Translations under genes and position numbers: made by a program
Notes under the pieces: model-generated
Seen by the model: only the letters and a program-made list of their open reading frames with translations
Told to the model about the DNA's origin: nothing
The model's database searches: none
In this document: positions 1 through 8,057 of the stretch, piece after piece
Numbering within the stretch: the first letter of the stretch is position 1
How the letters are laid out: each line of letters begins with the position of its first letter
DNA from: Vineibacter terrae
GTDB lineage: Bacteria > Pseudomonadota > Alphaproteobacteria > Reyranellales > Reyranellaceae
DNA: 46,931 bases
NCBI RefSeq assembly: GCF_008039615.1
Contig: NZ_VDUZ01000066.1
Span: forward strand, 1-46,931
Direction: 5' to 3'

Positions 1-1
1 C

Positions 2-46
2 CAGCAACGCGCCTTCGATCTGCTCGACCTGACACCCTCGCTGTAG
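2..46 (+). CDS. C-terminal tail of a gene entering from the left (possible)
   Basis: An open frame enters from the window edge and stops at TAG (44-46), giving a tail that ends DLLDLTPSL. Codon use (GCC, TTC, CTG, CTC, GAC) resembles the neighbouring genes. Only 14 residues are present, so neither the frame nor the product can be confirmed; the rest lies outside the window. Confidence 0.3.
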   Translation, partial: QQRAFDLLDLTPSL

Positions 47-247
47 GCAGCACGAAACACTTCGCAGTCAACAAATCCCTGCGATCACAACAACTTGCTC
101 AATTCCCTCAGGGGTAACTTCGGGCTAAAAGCCCAGGATGGCATGGCTGCCCTACCCGGAGCTGATGACAAGGCGCGCTTCGGAATTCGGATATCGCACG
201 CCGCCGTTTCGGTCTATCGCTGCGTCGGATCGACCGAGGAGATCGAC

Positions 248-529
248 ATGAGGCATGCCAGGATCGGCACGGCGCTGGCCGCCATGGGCATATTCACAGC
301 CGGCTGGCTGGCTGGCGGCGGGCTCGATACGCGCACCGCGCCGGTGCCGATCATCGCCAGCGCCCTGGCCCAGGCCGACCGCCCGGCAATGGACCCCAAC
401 ATGCTGGCCATCGCGATGGGCGTGGCGTCGGTGGCGGTCGACACCGAGGCGGCGGCGCTGCGCATCAACGATCTCACCGACCGCCTGGCGGCGCTGGAGC
501 GCCGCGTGCAGGCGCTCGAGAAGCGATAG
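248..529 (+). CDS. Small exported or membrane-anchored protein with C-terminal coiled coil
   Basis: This 93-residue protein is not recognised. Residues 6-25 form a hydrophobic, Gly/Ala-rich segment that could be a signal anchor or a cleaved signal peptide, and an ALAQA site near residue 42 could be cut by signal peptidase. The last 30 residues (R-I-N-D-L, R-L-A-A-L-E, V-Q-A-L-E) have leucine spacing typical of a short coiled coil. The ATG at 248 is preferred over an ATG at 95 because GAGGAG lies just before it and the hydrophobic segment then starts the protein. It is monocistronic, with a strong palindrome immediately after the stop codon. Confidence 0.6.
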   Translation: MRHARIGTALAAMGIFTAGWLAGGGLDTRTAPVPIIASALAQADRPAMDPNMLAIAMGVASVAVDTEAAALRINDLTDRLAALERRVQALEKR

Positions 530-535
530 CGATAC

Positions 536-568
536 GCCGTCATCCCGGGCAACGCCCGGGATGACGGC
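536..568. repeat. Perfect 15-bp palindrome, likely bidirectional terminator
   Basis: Arms 536-550 and 554-568 are exact reverse complements around an AAC loop. The element sits between two convergent genes (stops at 529 and 575). It has no T-run, so it may act as a stem-loop terminator or RNA stabiliser. It shares the GTCATCCCG core with the longer hairpin repeats found at 10.2, 15.4, 21.5 and 23.1 kb. Confidence 0.75.
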
Positions 569-574
569 GATGCC

Positions 575-1852
575 TCAGTCCCGCTGCTCCAGCTTGCGGC
601 GCGCGGCCTCGATCATCGGGTCGTCGTTCGGCAGGCCCTTGATCTGGTCCAGCATCTTCTCGCGCAGCTCATCGGCGTTGTCGAATTCGAGGTTGGACCA
701 GAAGTTGCGCGAGCGCCGGAAGTAGCCGATATCGTCCAGCAGGCTGGTGCAGAAATAGTACGCCTCCGCCACCCTGTTGTAGGGCCGCGTGTCGACCTCG
801 CCGACTGTATTGATCGACAAGCGCACCGTGCGGGCCAGGATGATCGCGATCTGGGCGCGCGCGAACGCCTTCTGCAGCTCGCTCATGTGCGGCCAGCCGA
901 AGCGCACCAGCCGCACCACGTCATAGGCATGATGGCAGTTCTGCGAGCCGCGGTCCTGCCAGCCATAGGGATAGGCGCGCTCGCGGGTACGGAAGGTGGT
1001 GCGGATCAGCTCGGGCAGGCGCTCGATCTTCCCGTCGCGATAGCTCGCGATGTGGAAGGTCATGCTGAGGTCCTCGGTCTTGATGAGCTGATCGCCGACC
1101 TGGTACCAGGCGCCCCAGTAGCCCGTCTTCGGGTCCTGCCACTCGCGGTCCATGTACTCGATCAGCGCCGCCGCCACCGGGCCGCGCGGCCAGTCCGGCG
1201 GGAACAGGCCGGCCAGGGACGGCAGGAACAGCAGCTGCCCCAGGCCGGTGACCGTGAGGTTCAGCTCCTTGCGGTTGTCGATGCCGTCTTCCAGGACGCG
1301 CGACGTGGTCAGGCGGCGGAAGCGCTCGACGATCTTCTGCGGGCTGTCGACCTCCTTCATGAAGCCCAGCGGATGGGCCGGCTTGCGGCCCTGCGCCACC
1401 AGCTCCTTGAGCGGGTCAGCCGAGGCCCACATGCGCAGGAACCAGGCCTCGTAGCAGCCGCCCCATGAGCCATCCTGCGGCGACTGCTCGCCGGCGGCGT
1501 GCTGCTGCTGCGCCGGCTGCGCCAGGCTCTCGCGCAGGTCCTTCAGCCGCCGCTCGATGCGCGCCTCGTCCTTGGTCGAGCCGATCAGCCAGTCGGCCTC
1601 GTCCAGGATCTGGCTCGAGCACGGCAGGTACTCGCCCGCCTCGCCGCGCTTGAGGATCTGCTTCCTGAGCTCGTCGAGCTGGTAGCCGTAGCGGGCGTCC
1701 ATGCGCTTCTTCTGGTCGAAGCGCGGGATATACCCGTCGACCAGGCGCACGCCCGGCGGCAGGTCGGGCGCCGCCCGTGCCGGTGCCGGCAATGTCGCCG
1801 CGGCCAGCGCGAAGCCGGCCAGCAGCGCGAGCCATCCGAAGTGCTTGCCCAT
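575..1852 (-). CDS. Exported protein of unknown function (425 aa)
   Basis: A clear Sec signal peptide covers residues 1-27 (hydrophobic core LALLAGFALAAA, cleavage after ARA). The mature part is rich in charged helices and aromatics, with a segment around GYWGAWYQVG and a later stretch with Cys and paired His (NCHHAYDVV). Its alternating helical character could suit an alpha/alpha-barrel of the terpene-cyclase or glycosidase type, but that is only an impression. AGGTG precedes the ATG. It is the last gene of a leftward operon, 7 bp after the previous stop, so it probably acts in the periplasm with the two exported proteins upstream. Confidence 0.7.
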   Translation of the reverse strand: MGKHFGWLALLAGFALAAATLPAPARAAPDLPPGVRLVDGYIPRFDQKKRMDARYGYQLDELRKQILKRGEAGEYLPCSSQILDEADWLIGSTKDEARIERRLKDLRESLAQPAQQQHAAGEQSPQDGSWGGCYEAWFLRMWASADPLKELVAQGRKPAHPLGFMKEVDSPQKIVERFRRLTTSRVLEDGIDNRKELNLTVTGLGQLLFLPSLAGLFPPDWPRGPVAAALIEYMDREWQDPKTGYWGAWYQVGDQLIKTEDLSMTFHIASYRDGKIERLPELIRTTFRTRERAYPYGWQDRGSQNCHHAYDVVRLVRFGWPHMSELQKAFARAQIAIILARTVRLSINTVGEVDTRPYNRVAEAYYFCTSLLDDIGYFRRSRNFWSNLEFDNADELREKMLDQIKGLPNDDPMIEAARRKLEQRD

Positions 1853-1859
1853 GACGCAC

Positions 1860-2405
1860 CTATTGGCTTTCCAGGCGCAGGTCGCGCCACAGCGCGATGC
1901 CGCTCACCGTGTAGGATGCCGCCTTGCCCAGCTGCACGTCCAGCTCATGGAAGCGGCCGCGCAGAACCAGGCTGCTGCTGCCCTTGATCGTGGCCAGCCG
2001 GCCGGTGCCGCCCGTGAGCTGGAACTTCCCGGAGCAGCCGACCAGATGCACGCCGGTGCATTCCCAGGTGCCGAACGCCTGCGCGCCGTCATAGGCGGTG
2101 AAGGTGCAGAAGCCGTTGCCGCTCTGGTGCCCGGTCTCGGTCTCGACCTGCACCATCGCCGGACAGACGATGCGGCCGGTGTCGACCGGACCCTCGGGCG
2201 TCTCCACGAACAGCGTGCCGGTGAGCGCGCTCGCCATCGCCAGCTTCTTCTCGGCCGTGCGCGTCACCGCCCCTTCCGACGTCCAGACCGCGAACGCATT
2301 CATCGCCACCGGCTCCTCGGCCCGCGCCGCGGCTGCCGACAACCCGGCCAGGGACGCCGCCAGCGCCGCGGCCGCGAACCTGAAGCGCAATCCACTGCCT
2401 GCCAT
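1860..2405 (-). CDS. Exported beta-barrel-like protein of unknown function (181 aa)
   Basis: A signal peptide spans about residues 1-29 (AAAALAASLAGLSAAAARA). The mature protein alternates short beta strands and glycines, including GTWECTG, GCSGKFQLTGGTGR and SSLVLRGRF, with about four cysteines that could pair in the periplasm. The GGTGRL pattern resembles small secreted barrel proteins of the allene-oxide-cyclase-like fold; this is inference from pattern only. GGAGG sits before the ATG. It lies between two other exported proteins with gaps of 27 and 7 bp, consistent with one transcript. Confidence 0.7.
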   Translation of the reverse strand: MAGSGLRFRFAAAALAASLAGLSAAAARAEEPVAMNAFAVWTSEGAVTRTAEKKLAMASALTGTLFVETPEGPVDTGRIVCPAMVQVETETGHQSGNGFCTFTAYDGAQAFGTWECTGVHLVGCSGKFQLTGGTGRLATIKGSSSLVLRGRFHELDVQLGKAASYTVSGIALWRDLRLESQ

Positions 2406-2432
2406 GAGATCCTCCGTGTCCGCCGAGGCCGG

Positions 2433-2939
2433 TCACTTGAAGTTGACGTAGACGGCGTCGGCGCCCAGCGACAGGGCAAGGCCCTGGCGCCGCGCCTTCA
2501 GCTTCATGATCACGTTGTGCTCGTTCTGCAGCGACAGCTCGCCGGCACTCTTGTCGCCCAGCGCGTAGCCGATCCGGGCCTGGCCGTAGGCACCCGGGAA
2601 CTGCGAGACGTTGCTGAGGTTGTAGACCTCGCCATAGGCCTGCATCTTGGAGATGCCGATGCCGCCGATGCCCAGGCCGCCGATCTGGAACGCGTAGGAC
2701 TTGCCGCCGAAATGCAGCGTGCCGCCGCCGAGGTTGCCGCTGGCCAGGAACGCGATCTGGACCTGCTCGATCTCGACCGTGCCGCTCTTCACCGGGTCGG
2801 CGGCGGCGGGGCCGGACACCAGGCTGCCGGCGGCCGCCGACAATCCGATCATGACGCCGCGGCGCGTCATCACCAGGCCTGCAGCCGACGCGCGCATCGG
2901 CACGTGCAGCCGCCGCAACGGACCGCCTCTGTCTATCAT
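2433..2939 (-). CDS. Exported glycine-rich conserved protein of unknown function (168 aa)
   Basis: The N-terminus carries a twin-arginine-like stretch (MTRRGVMIGLSAAAG, from residue 24) ending in an AAA-DP cleavage region. The mature part is glycine-rich and beta-like: FLASGNLGGGTLHFGG, then IGGLGIGGIGIS, then GAYGQARIGYALGD. I know similar small exported proteins in alphaproteobacteria without an established role; a link to the EipA (DUF1134) envelope family is possible but unproven. GAGGAGGG before the ATG at 2939 supports that start, although ATG codons at residues 15 and 24 remain possible. It is the second gene of the leftward operon. Confidence 0.65.
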   Translation of the reverse strand: MIDRGGPLRRLHVPMRASAAGLVMTRRGVMIGLSAAAGSLVSGPAAADPVKSGTVEIEQVQIAFLASGNLGGGTLHFGGKSYAFQIGGLGIGGIGISKMQAYGEVYNLSNVSQFPGAYGQARIGYALGDKSAGELSLQNEHNVIMKLKARRQGLALSLGADAVYVNFK

Positions 2940-2967
2940 GGCACCCTCCTCATCCCGTTGACATGCG

Positions 2968-4227
2968 TCAGCCGCCCACCGCGGCGGCAGCGCGGCGCGT
3001 CGGAGCGGGGGCCGGCGACGGCGCCGGCTTGCTGATCTCCTCGAGGCCGGGCGGCACCTTGCGCCAGGGATAGCCCTGGCGGCCCAGGGTGTGGCCGTAG
3101 GCGAAGAGCTTGTTCATGTAGCCGCGATCGAACGGCGCCGGCGTCACCTCGGTGAAGCCGTCGTCGATATAGGCCAGGTTGAAATCGGCCTTCACGTCCT
3201 TTGCGAAATGGTAGATGTCGCGGGTGCCGCTCGCGCCCTGCATCTTGATGAGCGTCGAGATCGAGCGGCCCGCGATCGACACGATGCCGCGCCGCGGCAT
3301 GTCGAACTGCGGCGTGATGCGGTTGTTGATGACGACGTAGAGATGGCGCTCGCGGCTGGGCGCTGCCGCCATCAGCGCCGTCACCGACAGCGGCATGGAG
3401 AAGACCTGGGCCGTGACGCCGCCGTCGACATGCATCTCCTGGAAGCGGCGGTCGCCGGACTGCACGTCGAAATAGATCGGCGGGAACACGCCCGGCATCG
3501 CCGCCGACGCCACCAGCACTTCCCGGAACAGCGTGATCGCCTTCGGATTGCCGCTGCTGGCGATCTTGCCCATGTCCCACAGCACGGGCCGCTGGCTGTC
3601 GAGATGGGTGGTGACGACGAACAGGCGGCGGCCGCTGCGATGCGCGGCGGCCACCTCCTGCAGCAGCTCGGGCGTCACGAAGCGGCCGACCATCTCGCGC
3701 AGCGGCGCGGTCTCGGCGACCGACTCGCCGAACAGGATCTTGAAGATGCCCTGGATGATGAAGATGTTCTTCTTGTCGACGGTGGTGAAGGCCTCGCGCA
3801 GATGCGTATCCTCCGCCGCGCCGACAAAGGCGAAAGGCGCGATCAGGGATCCCGTGCTCACGCCGGTGACGACATGGAAGACCGGCCGGTCACCGCGTTC
3901 CGACCATCCGGTGAGCACGCCGGCGCCGAACGCCCCATCCTCGCCACCACCCGACAGGGCAAGCACGTTCAAGGGCGGCAGCGGACCGGCACCCGCACGG
4001 CTGGCTTGCCGCTCCTGCTCGATGGCGCTGCGCACGTCGCGCTCAAGCGCTGCTGTTATGCCGGTGTCGCCCCAGATGCGGATGTCGGCGGGGAACCCGA
4101 CCACATGAGCCTCGTTGAGATCGGCGGCGACATAGGGCGCACGGTCAGGCAGCACACCGCAGCCGCTCAGTGTCGCGGCGATCGTCACCATCACCACTGC
4201 AACCCATCGCCTGAAGCCGAACCGCAT
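2968..4227 (-). CDS. Patatin-like phospholipase lipoprotein
   Basis: This is a 419-residue serine acyl hydrolase of the patatin family, expected to attack phospholipids or other acyl esters in the cell envelope. The N-terminus is a lipoprotein signal with lipobox LSGC, placing the lipidated Cys at 23. The oxyanion loop GGGEDGAFGAG (93-103), nucleophile motif GVSTG (Ser124) and the catalytic Asp of DGG (Asp268) are all present in the right order, so it should be active. A proline/alanine-rich tail ends the protein. The ATG at 4227 has a strong GGAGGTG; a longer upstream reading frame would destroy the lipobox. It heads the operon of exported proteins that follows. Confidence 0.92.
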   Translation of the reverse strand: MRFGFRRWVAVVMVTIAATLSGCGVLPDRAPYVAADLNEAHVVGFPADIRIWGDTGITAALERDVRSAIEQERQASRAGAGPLPPLNVLALSGGGEDGAFGAGVLTGWSERGDRPVFHVVTGVSTGSLIAPFAFVGAAEDTHLREAFTTVDKKNIFIIQGIFKILFGESVAETAPLREMVGRFVTPELLQEVAAAHRSGRRLFVVTTHLDSQRPVLWDMGKIASSGNPKAITLFREVLVASAAMPGVFPPIYFDVQSGDRRFQEMHVDGGVTAQVFSMPLSVTALMAAAPSRERHLYVVINNRITPQFDMPRRGIVSIAGRSISTLIKMQGASGTRDIYHFAKDVKADFNLAYIDDGFTEVTPAPFDRGYMNKLFAYGHTLGRQGYPWRKVPPGLEEISKPAPSPAPAPTRRAAAAVGG

Positions 4228-4548
4228 CCCCGCACCTCCGTCCAACACCCGGGGACGCACGATGAAAGCCCGACTGCATCGATGTGCGCTCACCTTGTAC
4301 TGGTCTTGGCGCAGCGATGAGAAGCGGTCTATCCGAAAGCCGAACCAGACGCGCCGCACTGCAAGGGGGATCGGCTCAATGTAAAAATTCACTAGGCTGC
4401 GGTAAGTTTCTGGTTCTTTCTTGATTGTTGACCCTGTGTCCAAGATATTATTCAATACTCGGTAGAAGATATATGGATTTTTACATTTTTGAGTACGTTT
4501 TGAGTCGTTTGGGTTGCCGCTCCAGCGGCAACGAGGGGAGATCGGACC
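4228..4548. promoter_or_regulatory. AT-rich divergent promoter region between patatin and AraC genes
   Basis: This 321-bp non-coding stretch is far more AT-rich than its surroundings, especially 4378-4512. The 11-mer AATGTAAAAAT occurs at 4378-4388 on the plus strand and again on the minus strand at 4477-4487, making an inverted pair 88 bp apart. No perfect -35/-10 pair stands out. The layout suggests promoters for both flanking genes and binding by the adjacent AraC-type regulator, which is inference. Confidence 0.55.
4513..4532 (+). promoter_or_regulatory. 9-bp inverted repeat just before the AraC ribosome-binding site
   Basis: GTTGCCGCT and AGCGGCAAC (4513-4521, 4524-4532) are exact reverse complements around CC, directly upstream of the GAGGGGAG ribosome-binding site. 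As RNA it would be a hairpin in the 5-prime leader; as DNA it could be an autoregulatory operator. Confidence 0.45.
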
Positions 4549-5514
4549 GTGGGGCACGTTCTCAGCCGCGAACGGTTCGCGGACTTCGACCAATACCGTG
4601 AGCACCTGCGCTGTTGGGACACCGAGGCTGTCCAGCTCTCGCCCGGCACCCTGTCGATCGGCTGCGACTGCCTCGACGCCGGCGACGTGATCCTCATGCG
4701 CCTCAATTTCCAGCCGGCCGCGCTCTTCAAATCGGCGCGGGACCCGGGCTGGTACACATTCATTCTCGACTCCTCCCCCAAGCGCTGGTGCGGCATCGAC
4801 GTGCCGGCCAAGTCGTTCCGCACGATCGCGCCGCAGCGGGAAACCAATGTGGTCTCGCACCACCCCTGGGATTCGCTATGCATCACCGTGCAGCGCGATA
4901 CCATGGCGGCGTGGGGATCACCCCTGTCCGATCTTGCCGACTGGACCCCCGCGCCCGAGCAGAGCATCTTTGCATCGGACCGTCTCGCGATCGAGGCTTT
5001 CAAGGCGTGGACGGACACCCTGTTTTCCACGCCGATGCCCTCGTGCTCCGAGGATGACGCCGCGCTATGGATCGCCGCGATCCGCGAGCGCGTGCGCCAG
5101 CACCTGCTGGCCGTGCTCGGCCGCAAGGAGAGTCCCAAGCCCCTGTCGGCGGTGCACCGTGTCGCCCGCTACGACCTGGCGCTGGCCGCCTTGCGCCGGA
5201 TCGACCCCCATATCGAAGGCCGCGTCACGGTCAGGGGCCTGGCGCAGGGCCTGGGCGTGAGCGCACGGGCCCTGGAGTACGCTTTCCTGGCCGTCATCGG
5301 CGTCAGCCCGGCGCGATACCTGCTGGCCGAGCGGCTGAACCGCGCGCGCCACCAGCTGCGGGTCCGCGGGCCTGCGGGGGGATCAGTCACAGCCGTCGCC
5401 TTCGACCACCAGTTCGACAACCTCAGCCGTTTCGCCCAACAATACGCCCGCCTGTTCGGCGAACGCCCCTCCGAGACGTTGCGCTCCGCCCGCGACGCCT
5501 TCCATCAGGCCTAG
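4549..5514 (+). CDS. AraC-family transcriptional regulator
   Basis: This 321-residue protein has a C-terminal AraC/XylS DNA-binding domain (about residues 215-315): a first helix-turn-helix around VRGLAQGLGVSARALEYAF and a second ending in the usual F-x-Q-x-Y-x-x-x-F-G-x-x-P-S signature (FAQQYARLFGERPSETL). The N-terminal 200 residues are an all-beta-like sensor typical of AraC proteins that bind an unknown small molecule. The start is GTG with GAGGGGAG upstream. It is transcribed away from the patatin operon across an AT-rich region, so that operon and itself are its likely targets. Confidence 0.9.
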   Translation: MGHVLSRERFADFDQYREHLRCWDTEAVQLSPGTLSIGCDCLDAGDVILMRLNFQPAALFKSARDPGWYTFILDSSPKRWCGIDVPAKSFRTIAPQRETNVVSHHPWDSLCITVQRDTMAAWGSPLSDLADWTPAPEQSIFASDRLAIEAFKAWTDTLFSTPMPSCSEDDAALWIAAIRERVRQHLLAVLGRKESPKPLSAVHRVARYDLALAALRRIDPHIEGRVTVRGLAQGLGVSARALEYAFLAVIGVSPARYLLAERLNRARHQLRVRGPAGGSVTAVAFDHQFDNLSRFAQQYARLFGERPSETLRSARDAFHQA

Positions 5515-5618
5515 ACCCACCGGCTGCAGTATCGCGGCGCGGTTCGGAAATCGGATAGAGCGCGGCGGCAAGTTCGCCAAAGATCAAGGACCGGGTCACG
5601 CTGACGTTCGTCGCCGTC

Positions 5619-6599
5619 GTGGCGCGGCGCGGACAGGTGCGGGTGATCAAGGTGAGGCTCGGCTTCGGGACACGCTCCATGGCCGACACGCCGCTCGAAG
5701 GCATCGTACGCTGGGCGAGCCAGCACGGCTTCCAGTGCCTCGAGGTGGCGGCGCACGTGATGCGCGGCATGATGGATGACATGGACGATCTGCCGGCAGG
5801 CGCGGACTCCGGTGGCTACGGCGGCATGGGCCAGCTCGAGATCGTGGGCCTCACGGGCGAGCGCGTGAGCGCGCTCAAGCAGCTCCTGGCCGAAACCGGC
5901 GTGGGGATCAGCGCCATCGCCTACTATCCCAACCTGCTTCATCCCACGATGGGCCCGCCGGCGAAGGAGTGCGCCTTCCAGGTGATCGATGCGGCCGCGA
6001 TGCTGGGCTGCAACTGGACGACGCAGGTGGGACGCGACCCGCGGCTCGATGTCGCCGACAACCTCGACCTGTTCGAGGCGGTCTGGCCGGAGGTCGTCGA
6101 CTACGCCGAGCGCAAGTCGGTGAAGATCGCGATCGACAACGGGCCGCATCTCGACATGGCGCTGGCATGGCCGGCAGGCTTCAATGTCGCTACCACCCCC
6201 GCCGTGTGGCGGCGCATCTTCGAGATCTGCCCGCAGCGCAATTTCGGCCTGCACCTGGACACCTGGCATTTCGTCTACCAGCGGATCGATCCGGAATACG
6301 CCATCGAGAGCTTCGGCGACCGGATCATCAGCGTGCGCGCCAGCGACGGGCGCTGGAACCAGGCGGTGGCCAACGAGGTCGGGACCGTCGCGGTGCTGCC
6401 CCACCTGCTGGTGCAGCAGCGCGTCATCGGCACCGGCGATCTCAACCTGGGAAACCTGTTCGGCGCGCTATGGCGGGTCGGCTTCAACGGCGACGTGATC
6501 ATCGAGCATCGCGAGCCGTCCGGGACGTTCCGCGGCGCCGAAGGGGCGCGCAAGGCCCTGGTCGTGGGCAAGCGCCTGATCGGGCCGTATCTTATCTGA
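5619..6599 (+). CDS. Sugar phosphate isomerase/epimerase, xylose-isomerase-like TIM barrel
   Basis: This protein of up to 326 residues has the layout of AP-endonuclease-2 type TIM barrels. Likely metal-binding positions are the Glu of CLEVA, the Asp of AIDNGPH, the His pair of HLDTWHF and the Glu of IIEHRE, in the order usual for sugar isomerases and epimerases of this superfamily. The substrate cannot be told. The start is uncertain: GTG codons at 5619, 5637, 5643 and 5652 are in frame, none with a strong ribosome-binding site, and family members usually begin close to the first strand (RLGFGTRS), favouring 5643 or 5652. It stands alone between regulator and DUF3300 genes. Confidence 0.8.
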   Translation: MARRGQVRVIKVRLGFGTRSMADTPLEGIVRWASQHGFQCLEVAAHVMRGMMDDMDDLPAGADSGGYGGMGQLEIVGLTGERVSALKQLLAETGVGISAIAYYPNLLHPTMGPPAKECAFQVIDAAAMLGCNWTTQVGRDPRLDVADNLDLFEAVWPEVVDYAERKSVKIAIDNGPHLDMALAWPAGFNVATTPAVWRRIFEICPQRNFGLHLDTWHFVYQRIDPEYAIESFGDRIISVRASDGRWNQAVANEVGTVAVLPHLLVQQRVIGTGDLNLGNLFGALWRVGFNGDVIIEHREPSGTFRGAEGARKALVVGKRLIGPYLI

Positions 6600-6740
6600 G
6601 GATGGACACCCTCGCCGCCCCCGGGCGCGAGGCATGGGGGAGATCATGCACGCATCGCAGCCCGCCCGGTTCGGGTTTCGGTTAGCCGTTCTCGTGGATC
6701 ATGGTGAAACTGGCGCCCGCATGGCCAGACGGAGTGAAGG

Positions 6741-8057
6741 ATGAGGGGGATTACCAGAGCCCTGCTGTGCGCCTTGGTGCTCACGGCACCCTTTGCGCCA
6801 TTGCCCGCGTCGGCGCAGGCGCCAGCTCCGGCACCGACGGCGCCGGCGCCGGCGCCGCAAAAGCCCCTCTACAAGCCGGAGGAGCTCGACCAGATGCTGG
6901 CGCCCATCGCGCTGTATCCGGATTCGCTGCTGGCCCAGGTCCTGATGGCGGCGACCTATCCGCTGGAGGTGGTCGAGGCGTCGCGCTGGTCGAAGGCGAA
7001 CCCCAATCTCAAGGGCGACGCGGCGGTACAGGCCGTGCAGGACAAGACCTGGGATGTCAGCGTGAAGTCGCTGGCCGCGTTTCCCCAGGTGCTCGCCACG
7101 ATGAACGACAAGCTCGACTGGACCCAGAAGCTGGGCGACGCCATGCTGTCGCAGGAGAAGGACGTGGCGGCTTCGATCCAGCGGCTGCGGAAGCTTTCCT
7201 ACGATGCCGGCCGGCTGAAGACGGGCGACCAGCAGAAGGTCACTGTCCAGCCAGCCCCGGCTCAGACGCCCAGCGCACCCCAGACGATCGTCATCGAGCC
7301 GGCCTCGCCGCAGGCTATCTATGTGCCCGCCTATGAGCCGTCATGGGCCTACGGTTCCTGGCCGTATCCGGCGTACCCGCCCTACTCCTATCCACCGCCG
7401 GTCGGGTATGGCTACGGCGCGCCCCTGCTGACTGGCTTCATGTGGGGTGTCGGGGCCGCCGCCGCAGGCGCGATGTTCTCCAGCTGGAACTGGGGCGGCG
7501 GCGACGTGAACGTCAATGTCAACCGGGCCGCCTACGTCGACCGTAACTTCAACGGCAACAGGTACCAAAACGGCAAATGGAGCCACCAGCCCGACCATCG
7601 CCGCGGCGTCGCCTACAGGGACGCCGGCAGTCGAAGCCGGTACGGCGCATCCGTTCCCGGCGCCGATGGCCGCCGCGATTTCCGCGGCAAGGACATCGCG
7701 GGACGTCCGGGCGGGCCGGGTGCCGTCGGCCAGCGACCTGGTGGACCTGGTGGCATCGGTCAAGGACAGCGGCCGGGAGGCGTCGGTCAGGGGCAGCGGC
7801 CCGGCGGCGTCGGCCAAGGGCAGCGGCCAGGAGGCGTCGGTCAGGGACAGCGGCCGGGTGGCGTCGGCCAGGGACAGCGGCCGGCCGCCCGGCAGAGTCC
7901 GCAGGGCGGCGCGTTCGGCGGCATCGACCGCGGCGGCCAGCGCGTCAATCGAGACGCGGCCCGGGGACGGGCGAGCGGCGGGTACCGTGGCGGTGGCGGC
8001 GCGCGCGGCGGCGGCGGACGTGGTGGCGGTGGACGTGGCGGTGGAGGTCGGCGATGA
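6741..8057 (+). CDS. DUF3300 domain protein with Gly-rich repeat tail
   Basis: This 438-residue protein has a signal peptide (residues 1-25), an Ala/Pro linker and a DUF3300 domain from about residue 43, recognisable by LDQMLAPIALYPDSLLAQVL followed by ATYPLEVVEASRW. A Pro/Tyr-rich segment follows (YPAYPPYSYPPP), then a disordered tail with tandem GQGQRPGGV units and a Gly-Arg end (GGGGRGGGGRR). DUF3300 has no established biochemical role; the protein is presumably periplasmic or surface-located. Its stop codon overlaps the start of the DUF2950 gene (ATGA at 8054-8057), so the two are translationally coupled. Confidence 0.88.
   Translation: MRGITRALLCALVLTAPFAPLPASAQAPAPAPTAPAPAPQKPLYKPEELDQMLAPIALYPDSLLAQVLMAATYPLEVVEASRWSKANPNLKGDAAVQAVQDKTWDVSVKSLAAFPQVLATMNDKLDWTQKLGDAMLSQEKDVAASIQRLRKLSYDAGRLKTGDQQKVTVQPAPAQTPSAPQTIVIEPASPQAIYVPAYEPSWAYGSWPYPAYPPYSYPPPVGYGYGAPLLTGFMWGVGAAAAGAMFSSWNWGGGDVNVNVNRAAYVDRNFNGNRYQNGKWSHQPDHRRGVAYRDAGSRSRYGASVPGADGRRDFRGKDIAGRPGGPGAVGQRPGGPGGIGQGQRPGGVGQGQRPGGVGQGQRPGGVGQGQRPGGVGQGQRPAARQSPQGGAFGGIDRGGQRVNRDAARGRASGGYRGGGGARGGGGRGGGGRGGGGRR
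7758..7886 (+). repeat. 27-bp tandem repeats coding GQGQRPGGV
   Basis: Four complete 27-bp units (starting 7758, 7785, 7812, 7839) and a partial fifth (7866) encode GQGQRPGGV. Differences between units are mostly at third codon positions, so the peptide is conserved while the DNA has diverged. The array lies inside the DUF3300 gene and could change length by slippage or recombination. Confidence 0.85.
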
